Shown here one piece after another: positions 55,001 through 64,000 of a DNA stretch of 64,000 bases; position 1 is the first letter of the stretch, and the number at the start of each line of letters is the position of its first letter. The DNA is from Nilaparvata lugens (taxonomy: Eukaryota; Arthropoda; Insecta; Hemiptera; Delphacidae): the NCBI RefSeq assembly GCF_014356525.2, contig NC_052505.1, positions 24,697,432 to 24,761,431 of the forward strand, written 5' to 3'. The notes under the pieces were generated by a model. The model worked only from the letters and a program-made list of their open reading frames with translations. It made no database searches and was not told the DNA's origin. The position numbers were made by a program, and so were the translations under genes.

Positions 55001-58000
55001 GTCCCAACATCATCCTTCCATCCCACACAAATATCGAACATGAGTCGGATCGGAACGCTGCATGAAGGCCGGGGCTACACCTGAGTGGAGGGGTGGTTGT
55101 GGAACATGCTTCATTCTAGACCGTTGTAATCCATGATCATGTTAACTATAGTAAGGAATGTTTGAATTCTATAAAAAATAGATTTCTTTTTCTAGCCATG
55201 CCGATTATTTAACAAAAATTTATTTATTTATTTTCTTGTAACACTGTTGTTAATTGGTGAATTATTTCTTGTTAATTGATCGGAGTGCTATCGAGCTTTA
55301 TTTGAATTCACGGATGACAACGGTCTAGAATAATGCATGCCACACATGTCCGTCACGTGATATGTCCTACTATCACCCCTCCACCCAACAGAAATATCGG
55401 CTTCTGACAGATGCGTCCTCAGCTTCATGCAGCGTTACGATCCCACTCCAATCATACACGTGGATGACTTCATGAAAGAAAAAAAGACATCGGACTTCAA
55501 TAAATTGTGTAATCCTGTAAACCTGTCTGCAATCTGACCAGTCCCTTCCATTTCACAGAAAAGTCATACATTCTATTTATTTGTTCAATCATTTGACACA
55601 ACTTTCAGAAAGGTACCATAGGCTTAAGCCCAAAACGGTTCCAATTCTAATTTATACGACAGTCAAAATGTAGTTAGGTTAGGTGCCACTTTCACATTTT
55701 GAATTACACACTGAGATTCACATCCTAATCGACATGAGTAGGATCCACGTAGTATGCCAAGTGTGGCCCCGGCTTAACCTGTATACTGTAATATACAGGG
55801 TGTCTATGAACTCCCTACCAATACTCTAGGGCATTGTTCCTGGGTAAAAAACATATCTAAATATCATATTTAAATATTGTCCGGAAGTCTTCAGTTACAC
55901 ACACAGCGGCCATTTTGCTTTTTTCACTTTTTTCTTCTAGATAATGGTTGAACATACGGAATTGAAACTTTGCACAATCATTTATAACAACTGGACAAAG
56001 CTACAAAAAAATATGATAATTTTTCAAATTCATAAAACAAAATGGCGGCCATTTGAAATTTTGTTTCTTAAATAACTCAGAAACCGTTGATTTTACAAAA
56101 AAATTACAAGAATAACTTTTTTGTAACTTTTTTATTAGTTTTTTTTAGTACCAATATTAGCTGAGATATGGCAGCTCTAGTGATACGACACCGCTAGGGG
56201 TTATTTGCAGTGCATGCTAAATAATCTAAAATAGCTTACAAATGACATGCAAAGCAGACGGAGACTGTTGCATTGTTGTGGCAGACTTTAGCCGCATGCC
56301 TTGGCATGCACTGAAATCAACCCCTAGCGGTGTCGTATTACTAAAGCTGCCATATCTCAGCTAATATTGGTCCAATCTTAAAAAAAAGTTAAACTTGTAA
56401 TTTTTTTGTAAAACCAACGGTTTCTGAGTTATTTGAGAAACAAAAATTTAAATGGCCGCCATTTTGTTTTATGAATCTGAAAAATTATCATTATTTTTTG
56501 TAGCTTTGACTAGTTGTTATAAATGATTGTGCAAAGTTTCAATTTCGTATGTTCAACCATTATTTAGTAAAAAATAATAGGTGAAAAAATGAAATGACCG
56601 CTGTGTAATTGAAGACTTCCGGACAATATTTAAATATGATATTTAGATATGTTTGTTACCCAGGAACAATGCCCTAGAGTATTGATAGGGGGTTCATAAA
56701 CTCCCTGTATGCTTGTCTAGTGGTTGCACATTTTCAAGTGTTCGCCTGTTCCCGTTTCACAAGAGTGTTGCATCGTTTTTATGCAAGTTTAAAATGTTAG
56801 CAAATATTGTGCTGTACCACACACGTGCCTATAGTCTATTTTTAAAACTACTTCCGACTTTGAGGGATATGCCGAACAGAGTAGGGATACAGCGGTGGCA
56901 ATGTTGCCATGCTAAAGCGGAAAACGTTCTGTAGTCTTCAGTGGGTGTTCACACCACCTCATTATACGCATACCTAGTTTCCTCTCTGAAAGCACTACAT
57001 CGACTGAGTCTGATCGACAACTTGGCAATTGCACTTCTTTCCATAACTCTATTCATCACAGTAATTGGCTGATCTCCCTCTGCTCTGCATATCCTTCCCA
57101 GTCGGAGGTTGTTTTAATTAAGGTCTATGAATACAGGCATAGCCACCTCTAATACAAGGCCCCAGCCTACGATATTGCAACGTCGCAGTGTAGGCCTAGA
57201 ATCTAATACATGATTGGTGAAAAAGATTTTTAAAAATACCAGCTGATATTTTTCACCAATCAGGTATAAAGGTGTGTACAGACTTTCGCTCTGCTCCGCA
57301 ACCGAACGTCACTCCAGCAGAGCGATTGATGATCGACCGGGGAACAAGAGTGGATCGACCGGGGAACGCGAGAAGAGCTAACATCTTCCGTAACGTTCAT
57401 GATCGGTGCGACTGCAGAGCGACTTCGGTGCGATGGAGGAACGAGGGCGGTACGAGGGCGGAGCGTGCCCGGTGCGGGTTGGAGGCGCGTATATGTGTAC
57501 GCAGCTTTAGATTCCAGGCCTACACTGCGACGTTGCAATATCGTAAGCCGGGGCCTTGTATTAGAGGTGGCTATGATACAGGTCATGACACGATCCCGTG
57601 ATGCATAGCGAAATCACCATTTTGTGGGGTTCTAGTTCACCAATTTTCAAATTTATCAGCTGTTATCATTATAGAGTAAACAAGATCATGTGTTATTTGT
57701 AATATTTTACAAGGGACATTGCTAGGCTTTAAATAGTAAAATAAAATAGATTCTTCCGACAGAATAATAGTATTCAGATTCCAACTAGGAACTGAATTGT
57801 TGATTTTTAGATTAAATTGATTGGGAACTTTCAACTGTTTTTGAGATTAGCCTCTTGTCCAAATGCCTTAAGAATCATAGCATGTTACAAGAATAAGAAC
57901 AATTTTTAATAATAAATAAATAGATTATTGAACCATTTATCATTGAAATTTCATTATTCAAAAACCTAGATTCGCATATTATCTAAACCAGAATATTGTT

Positions 58001-61000
58001 TTTAAAATGCATGATTTTGTTACGAGCAAATTGAATTTTTAAATGTACCGCCATAAAAAAGGCACAAAATGGTCGCTCCATAAGGAACATGGGTGTCTTG
58101 ACCTGGTTTTTATAGACCTTGGTTTTAATTCGATAATAGCTTCAAATAGACTACCTGGTAAGCAATGCGCGCGCGATTCTTGGCGCTGTGCGTCTGCTCA
58201 TCCTCCTTGTCCAACAGCACCTTGGAGAGGGTCTTCAGGGTGAACGAGGTCACACTCGACTCGCACCGCAACTTCACGAACGCGTAGCAGTTGCCGAAGC
58301 CCTTCACTATGCTCGAGAATCGGTCCAGCAGGTCGTACCTACAAACAGCATTACACATCAGCCACTAAACAATAGTGCAACTGCTAATTATTCAATTCAA
58401 TTCTTTATTGCCAGAATTTAACAATGCAAAAAATCAAGGTTAATAAATCAACACTGTGAGAAACAATACTATTAGGTAATTATTATTGTCAAGAAACCCC
58501 TTTCAAAAAAGGATCCCTTTCATAACAGAATGTAAATATTTTTTTAATGAATAAACTCATTTTAAAATTTGCACGATATGTTTCGACTTATATTAAATAT
58601 AAAATGTTTATAAATCACATATTTGTGAATAAATTTTATCGTATTTTTTAGGGCTACTTTTAATATTTAAATAAAAATGGCATGACTTGAAAATGACATT
58701 AGTAGCCGAAACATATCGTGATAAAATAATTTAAAAGGGTATTCAGATTTATATCTTTATTTATATCCTTAAATTTTGTTTCTAAAATAACTGCTATGTA
58801 GGCAGATTAAGCTTATTATATTTATTCGACAGAATTGCTAGAAAGTGCAAAAGTGCTAAAAAGCTCATTCAACTATATCGTATGTTGAATCAGATTGAGG
58901 AGCCTTTTAAAATGTTTTCGAATTCACAGACTTGTATATACTTGCAGAGTCTGGATAATTCGAAATTACTAATAAATATTACCAGCAACAAATGGCCAAT
59001 AGATCTCACAGGACAGAAGTGTAGATACAAATAGAATAAAATTATTGAGGAATAATGGAAGTTATGTTTCCATATAGATCAACTGTGTAAGATTTCAATA
59101 ATAATTATTATTATTTTATCTTCATTTTTTTTAAGCCTAGTTTATTTTCTGACTCCAGCTGTTTAAAGTCTAGAGCTTACCTAAATCCCGAGCTCGGAAA
59201 CCGGCTCTAAATTGAAGGAAAAATAAATTTGTACAACCATTCAAGTAGCGTATAGCATAATCCAACCCACTCCAATTCTTAAAATATCATAACAGCATGC
59301 ACCAACATCATTAACAAATTCGTGATAAAATTTTGCGAAATGAAATCAATAAATTCATATTTAAAACCCCAATATGTATCAAACTCGGGTAAAAATGTTT
59401 ATTTCCCAATTAAAATACTACAATGGTTGATGAAAATGAGTGTTTTATATTAGATTTGAATTTATATAATTTTACTGGATTGAAATAATAAATGGATTCA
59501 AAGATGGAAAATTATCACTATATTGCAATACATCATTTTAAAAATTACTTTTAATACAGAGGCTAGATTAATGAGCTCGACTTGGATAGCTTATTAACTT
59601 TGCAGCGTCATCACAATGTATTACACACTACTATAAAATAGATTAATCTAATTCAAGTTGATAATTTTTATAGGTGTTTCAATACAAAACTGTATGTTTT
59701 CAAAATACTTTCCAAGGTCTACTTGTTCTGTACTTTATAATACGTTAAAACTATCATTCAAATGAGATTCAAGTTATATGAACAAATATTTAGTCGAAAG
59801 AGTAAATAGTCCCTAGTTTACATTTTTGGTCGAAACATTGGACTTAAACTGCCGAAAAGTCTAAAACGGGTCATTCACTTTCCAACAATTTGGTTCATCT
59901 AAGTTAGGCCATCTTTCACCACTGGTTTGGCAAATATCCCCACTCACGTTCCAAATCGAACGTAACTAGGCGGCTGACCTTGCGTGGTCGGACTACTCAG
60001 TTGGACAGTTCACTTCCGACGACAGCATCCGCGCCGCCCACAAAAACCCCCATTCCCGTTCCGACGTCGAAGGGATTCAATTGCTGATGACACAACAATC
60101 TTGGTTAAAGGTAACAATAATCAGGAAGTCATGGAAAAAGCTAAGATCGCTGTACAACAGATCAACAGGTGGTTCAAAGATAATTCATTAAAGTTGAATA
60201 TGAGTAATACCAATGTTGCGAAGTTTTCTGCAAGAGGGAATGATAATGATCCACTGGTAATGGGACTATCCTGCTTCTGAAAAAACAAAATTTTTGGGGG
60301 TGGAACTGCAGGGGAACTTGAAGTGGGATAGCCACGTGGAAAAGCTCCAAAAAAGACTGTATCATGCTCTCTTCGCTCTGAGAACTGTAAAGGCAAATTC
60401 AAATATTACGACAGCTCTAAGGGTCTATCATGGATATTTCCTATCATTGATTAGATTTAGTATTCTATTTTGGGGGTCAGGAAGGAACTATTTGAACACA
60501 TGCTTCAAAATGCAGAAAAAAGCACTTGGGGTTCTTGAGGGAGTGAGTCCTTCTTCTTCCTGTAAACCTATACTCAGGAGACTCCAGCTTCTTTCTGTTG
60601 CAGCTATCTATTTCTTGGAAGTGGTTTCTTTTGTGTTCAAAAATTCAGAAATTTTCAATGTTGACCAAATTAATCATGCATACAGAACTCGAGGTAGAAA
60701 TGCATGTTTGTTCCAGCTCCCAATTCATAGAATCTCTCTACTTGAAAAAGGGCCGTATTACTCAGGATTGAAGTTTTATAATTGTATTCTAGAGGATATT
60801 AGGTTGTGTGGTGGTTATAAAGTGTTTCTATTTAAGATAACCAGGAAATTGGTAGAGGCATGTCCCTATACAATAGAGGAGTGCTGAAACGCATTCTCAG
60901 GATCCCGATCCTGAACTTGACATTTTGCATGCCACTTGAGCCTTGCTCAAAAATGTGTGGCTTTACGCAACTAAATTGTAATAAATAATAATTAAATAAA

Positions 61001-64000
61001 AAATTTGGACAACATATCGGATAGTGAATGGCCCGCTTAATTCGACACCTGTTAACTCACTATTTATCAAAATTTGGGACAAGAATAGTTTTGGGCCTGG
61101 CCTCTTATCCTTTCCCAATTATAAGTATACGGCTTGTGATTATGTAAAGAATGAAAAATGTAAATTAATTAGAACCTTTATGAGATTTCTGCTGGGGATA
61201 TGGTGAGCCCATGTTTACCAAGTGAAATTAAAGAAAAAATATCTCTCAATAAAAAAATGAGCAATAATCTATTTCATGCAGTCATAATGAGTCCTGGTCC
61301 CAAATCCTGGTCCTTATAATCATCAATAAGAAGTCCATGACACCGCAGCAAATGTTTCATAAAAATAGATATTTTTACATAACCTTACATTAACAGCCAA
61401 AAACTTAAAACTATGCTGAATAAATGAAAATTAAAAAAGAAATGAGATGCAAACATGCAGAAATAGGAACTAATAAAGTCTTTGAAAAGAAGAATCTATA
61501 TCAAATTATCATCAACCATAACCATTTATTATTATTGCATTCGTGGTGCACTAATAATTAGTACAGCATGGATTTCCGGCAATCGGAAAACTCAACGAAA
61601 TCTGAATGGGATAGTTGATTTGTTCTTCATAGGATGGTTCATTTTCATTATTATATTATTATTCCAATAACAAGAAACCCAAATAACAGTTTGCTCCACG
61701 ACACGACGCTGCACACTCCACACTGCTCAGTACCAGTCATCACAAATTAATAACGGTGTTGATTGAATGTAACTGAACGGAGACGTTACCTACGCATGCA
61801 GATTACGGTGCTGTGTTCAGCAAAGATGGCCTTGTGCTCTACAAAGTATAGTTTGATTACACTACCTAACAAGTTGTTTTAGGACCTCAATACAAGTGTA
61901 ATAATTTTGAACGTTTCTCCAAGGCCGGGATAATATAGTCTAAATAGTAAGATTCAAAAAAATAGTTGAAAGAATATTTATATGAAATATGATAAGATAA
62001 AAAAAATCATAACCTATGAATCAAATATGCATATACTGTAGATATAGTGTGTTTTACGTTCAAAGTCAGCATATGATTAATTTTTTTTTAATAAAAAAAG
62101 CTTGCTATTCTTGTCTATCGTTAGGCAAAGGTGATAACTGCATCCTTCTTCAACTCCGCAACGTTACCAAATGGCCAAGTCATGTTTGGAGACTATGTAG
62201 AAATACAATGGACTACCATAATATTTATTGATTGATTATATTGATTTTATTTCAATTATGAAAATTAATTAAATCATGAAAACATATATTTTATTGGAAA
62301 CATTTGAGATGTTTGTTATATTTGAACTTTTGGTACATTTGAACTGTTTATAATATTTGAACTTATTATAAACAAGAATCAACATGACTTGTATAACAAC
62401 CATTTACTATAAGAGACAGTGGAGAATGGGATAATAATGGTCCCCTATGAAATCTACTGACTTTGAAACGTGTATCTCACTATAGAAGAACGTTAATAAA
62501 AGTTTAAGAGAAGTTCAATTTGAGTTATTTAAGATTTTGGAACCAGCAACCAGTCATCCAGAGCCTAGTTAACAAACTATTCTAGCCTTCCAGTCCATGA
62601 GAATCCAAAGTGCAATCGAATACCTAGACGGCAAGCACACGTACCTTTTATAAATCTGAAAAAATAATTTCTTTAACCTGGACTCAACGCCAAAATAGAA
62701 TACAAACTGAAAATTAAATGTAAAATGTGATAAATTATAAAAACAAAAAATTATTCGCTGTTGTACACTCAAATTAATCAAAAATCAAACTAAAATAACA
62801 AGTTAAAAATTTCGTAAAAAAATAATTTTTAGAATTTATTTACTAATATTAACTATGATCTATATCAACTAGATAATATCAACTATGAGCTATAAATTTG
62901 GAATAGCAAGATGGGATTAATGTATAAGAATGGTGAAATTGAGATGATTGTTTCATAAAAATGTAAATGTTGTTTCAAACCTTTACTACAAGAAAATACA
63001 ACTAATAGAATACGAATAGCTCATAAAAATCAATTATATGCAACTGATAACCAAATTAATTGACGTATTTCAAGTGCTCAAGATAACGCCATCATTAATG
63101 AATCACTCACTCTTCATCTCAAATCATTAGTAATCAATTTGACATGTCTAACCTTGAAATAATTTCAATTAAGAGTACAAAGGATTTCATTCAATATTCA
63201 TTCATCTTTTATAGCTTTGACAGATTATTCGACTGAATTGGTTCAATATTTTGATGCATTCGATTAGCCTATCACGATTATTTGTTATAATTATTCATGA
63301 ATCAATCTGAACATGATACTTATCATAATTTATCGGGACATGAATAAAAGTAAATATTTACAGATATATTTTACATATTCATCAGGACATGACAGGATAT
63401 TATGTGCTGTGATTGATATGTAATATTAGTAATTGACATTCAATAAAAACACTCTTTTTATCACAAAGATGTAATATTTAAATAAATAAGTAGACACTAT
63501 ATTTTACATTGTAACCGTCATTTTTAATTTTCACATTAATTTTAATGCTTTGTTTCATAAGTAGTTCTTTATTTTCATTTCTTACCATCATTAAAATAAT
63601 GATAGGGAGAGCAAGAATCAGGTAACCTTGGGCTATTCCTCTTCCTTTTAGTTAGTATAAAATGATTATGAAATGGAAATCCATTTAGCCTAATAATTAT
63701 TATGAAAAATGTCAAAAAACAAAAAACACCCTCTTTATCTGGATATTTGTTTCATAATGATTATTATATGTACGTATTAATTAGCATTTGAATAAATGCA
63801 ATCTCTCAATTATTTGCATCTTTTAATACGTGTTGCCAATCAAGATTATTTTGATTTCCTATGACTTGACTAAATGAATGGCAAAAAACTAATTATTTAA
63901 TATTTTTAAAAACACTAACTTTGATTTACCTCTAAATATAAATTTACCTCTTGAGCGCCTGAATCAAAAGTAGAGGAGCTAATTCGAGGGCGTCATGACA
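48910..64000 (-). CDS. Unrecognised multi-exon gene, 3' part (5' end outside the window)
   Basis: Minus-strand exons are (64000)-63948, 58338-58155, 53689-53222 and 49170-48910. All junctions are GT-AG and phases agree (2, 0, 0), giving about 321 C-terminal residues. The first two exons are Leu-rich and helical (ALELAPLLLIQALKR; YDLLDRFSSIVKGFGNCYAF), as in a HEAT/ARM-like solenoid, but this is only an impression. The third has a helical start (LVQHLRAGMVDQ), then 4.6 copies of an 11-residue ExPANGKATVA-type repeat, an Arg/Gly-rich patch and a helical end. The last has a helical segment (KKEKLVGLLESALSEWNEAD), a basic GRRRRG and a Ser/Pro/Thr-rich disordered tail ending SSHLI. I do not recognise the family. 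Coding is supported by exon phase, GC-rich exons in AT-rich introns, and splice sites. Introns hold MITEs, a foldback and a LINE fragment. Confidence 0.75.
49414..49780. mobile_element. MITE copy related to the 27825 element
   Basis: Left end TATAGTGAGGTACACATTAT and right end CATTATAATGTGGATCTCAC are inverted. The interior, with AAAGATAG, CGTTGCC and AAAAGGATAACG, matches 27825-28203. Confidence 0.75.
49925..50492. mobile_element. MITE, 568 bp, AAGGTCTATA termini (copy 1)
   Basis: Left end CCAAAGGTCTATAAATACAGG and right end CCTGGTTTCTATAGACCTTGG are inverted. The interior matches 57583-58122 over about 540 bp in the same orientation, with moderate divergence. Both copies lie in introns of the same gene. 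Confidence 0.8.
51299..52162. mobile_element. Interspersed repeat with ACTTTCCTTGCC ends
   Basis: ACTTTCCTTGCCGTTAT near 51318 is inverted as TAATAGGGCAAGGAAAGT near 52140-52158. The body includes CGCTGGAGCCGTTTTCGAGA and an AC microsatellite. The left limit is approximate, and there is no coding capacity. Confidence 0.6.
51967..52022. repeat. (AC)28 microsatellite
   Basis: 56 bases of uninterrupted AC dinucleotide inside the repeat at 51299-52162. Confidence 0.97.
52343..53126. mobile_element. MITE with ACCCCCAGTTGCA termini
   Basis: ACCCCCAGTTGCA at the left is inverted as TGCAACTGGGGGT at the right. The interior is rich in short palindromes around GATTAAACTAACCGGCG and complementary GGCGATTAG motifs. 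It resembles the 48578-48842 element in style but not in tip sequence. It ends 96 bp from the third exon of the unrecognised gene. Confidence 0.75.
53222..53689 (-). CDS. Third visible exon, with 11-residue tandem repeat
   Basis: 468 bp, phase 0 at both ends, between a GGTTGCAG acceptor and a GTACAT donor. It encodes LVQHLRAGMVDQ at the start, the repeat region (53363-53515), the Arg/Gly-rich DRRRSGGGDRR, and YDTLQKTWTE at the end. The antisense strand is also open through most of it, a by-product of the GC-rich repeat. Confidence 0.78.
54495..55775. mobile_element. Non-autonomous DNA element, 1.28 kb, AAGCCGGGGCCACAC termini
   Basis: AAGCCGGGGCCACACCTG at the left is inverted as GTGTGGCCCCGGCTT at the right. 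A third related motif, AAGGCCGGGGCTACACCTG, lies near 55066, hinting that two related elements are joined. A LINE 3'-UTR fragment lies inside at about 55560-55720. Confidence 0.7.
55793..56710. mobile_element. Large foldback element, 918 bp, near-perfect palindrome
   Basis: The left arm from ATACAGGGTGTCTATGAACT and the right arm ending AACTCCCTGTAT pair over more than 400 bp each, through AATGCCCTAGAGTATTG, AGACTTCCGGACAATATTTA, AATGGCGGCCATTT and CTAGCGGTGTCGTA blocks. The centre lies near 56250. It is intronic in the unrecognised gene, so the transcript would form a very long hairpin. Confidence 0.9.
57119..58122. mobile_element. MITE of the AAGGTCTATA family (copy 2), interrupted
   Basis: Left end AAGGTCTATGAATACAGG, right end TTTATAGACCTTGG. 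Its body resumes at 57576 after a 438 bp nested insertion, and then matches copy 1 at 49925-50492. Confidence 0.8.
57138..57575. mobile_element. Nested MITE with 26 bp inverted ends and 7 bp target duplication
   Basis: CATAGCCACCTCTAATACAA at the left is inverted as TTGTATTAGAGGTGGCTATG at the right, perfect over 26 bp. ATACAGG flanks both sides (57131-57137 and 57576-57582), a clean target-site duplication. Its GC-rich core (about 57275-57510) has its own loose inverted ends near GTGTGTACAGAC and GTGTACGCAGC and may be a third layer. Confidence 0.88.
58155..58338 (-). CDS. Second visible exon of the unrecognised gene
   Basis: It opens after a TTTGTAG acceptor, completes the split Arg codon, and encodes YDLLDRFSSIVKGFGNCYAF through NRARIAYQ. 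It ends in phase 0 at a GTAGTC donor. Confidence 0.75.
58388..58480 (-). repeat. LINE 3'-end fragment
   Basis: TTCAATTCAATTCTTTATTG then CCAGAATTTAACAATG reads on the minus strand as a LINE 3'-UTR end with an AATTGAA-type tail, similar in style to the fragment starting at 34487. No coding part is attached. Confidence 0.5.
58573..58722. repeat. Inverted ACGATATGTTTCG repeat, possibly a Penelope-like terminus
   Basis: CACGATATGTTTCGACT and AGCCGAAACATATCGTGAT are inverted around a 110 bp AT-rich loop. CGAAACATnTCG followed by an ATAAAAT tail is a pattern I associate with Penelope-like element ends. No coding region accompanies it. Confidence 0.35.
60080..60887 (+). pseudogene. 5'-truncated LINE fragment, RT core to C-terminus
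   Basis: The homology begins abruptly at the RT catalytic motif (SIADDTTILVKG) and continues with INRWFKDNSLKLN. After a frame change near 60280, VELQGNLKWDSHVEKLQKRL, FKMQKKALGVLEGV and YYSGLKFYNCILEDI follow, ending at TGA and an AATAAATAATAATTAAATAA tail near 60980. It lies antisense in an intron of the unrecognised gene. The 140 bp just upstream are GC-rich and unrelated to the LINE. Confidence 0.85.
60888..63947. other. Intronic stretch without recognised features
   Basis: This is the remainder of the intron between the two most 5' visible exons of the unrecognised gene. It is AT-rich, with only short frames lacking domains. Confidence 0.45.
63948..64000 (-). CDS. Exon of the unrecognised gene, cut by the window edge
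   Basis: It encodes CHDALELAPLLLIQALK plus two bases before a GTAAAT donor at 63947. The exon's acceptor lies outside the window. Confidence 0.65.

Noticed and set aside
57272..57608. Overlapping 60-109 codon frames on both strands in GC-rich sequence
   Set aside because: They lie inside a nested MITE. High GC lowers stop frequency, and no protein features are visible.

Overview
The window is animal nuclear DNA, most likely from an insect and possibly a hemipteran. It has AT-rich introns and spacers, GT-AG spliceosomal introns, dense MITEs and many non-LTR retrotransposons. The species guess is weak, because it rests on overall character and not on a species-specific marker. I see no rRNA, tRNA, CRISPR array or bacterial operon.

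Host genes, left to right. (1) A single-exon LRRC23-type leucine-rich-repeat gene at 3806-4864 (+), a likely ciliary or sperm radial-spoke protein. (2) A six-exon Golgi beta-1,4-glycosyltransferase at 6222-17138 (+). All exon phases agree, giving 382 residues. A Leu sits where vertebrate galactosyltransferases have the donor-sugar-selecting Tyr, so a beta-1,4-GalNAc transferase is predicted. (3) Sar1, the COPII coat GTPase, at 20786-33015 (-), with five coding exons and 194 residues. (4) The 3' part of an unrecognised gene at 48910-64000 (-), with four exons visible and its 5' end beyond the window. Its largest exon carries an 11-residue tandem repeat.

Mobile DNA fills the rest. The glycosyltransferase introns hold a Jockey-like fragment, a LINE 3' fragment, a Penelope-like GIY-YIG remnant and a nearly complete LINE (12298-16443, -). 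That LINE has an SGNH-esterase ORF1 broken at two A-runs. The 34-46 kb interval between Sar1 and gene 4 is a LINE cluster. MITEs, foldbacks and a Helitron-like repeat lie in introns and spacers, some nested in one another.

The most striking feature is the LINE at 41191-46338 (-). Its ORF2 is an ordinary endonuclease plus reverse transcriptase. The ORF1 position is taken by an intact 622-residue protein whose C-terminal half is a complete superfamily-1 helicase of the alphavirus-like RNA-virus type. The two ORFs overlap by 8 nt in an ATGAGTGA arrangement. A 5'-truncated copy (38549-41146), about 99.8% identical by eye, lies 44 bp away in the same orientation, so the family moved very recently. 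The working model is a retrotransposon that captured a viral-type helicase as its first ORF.
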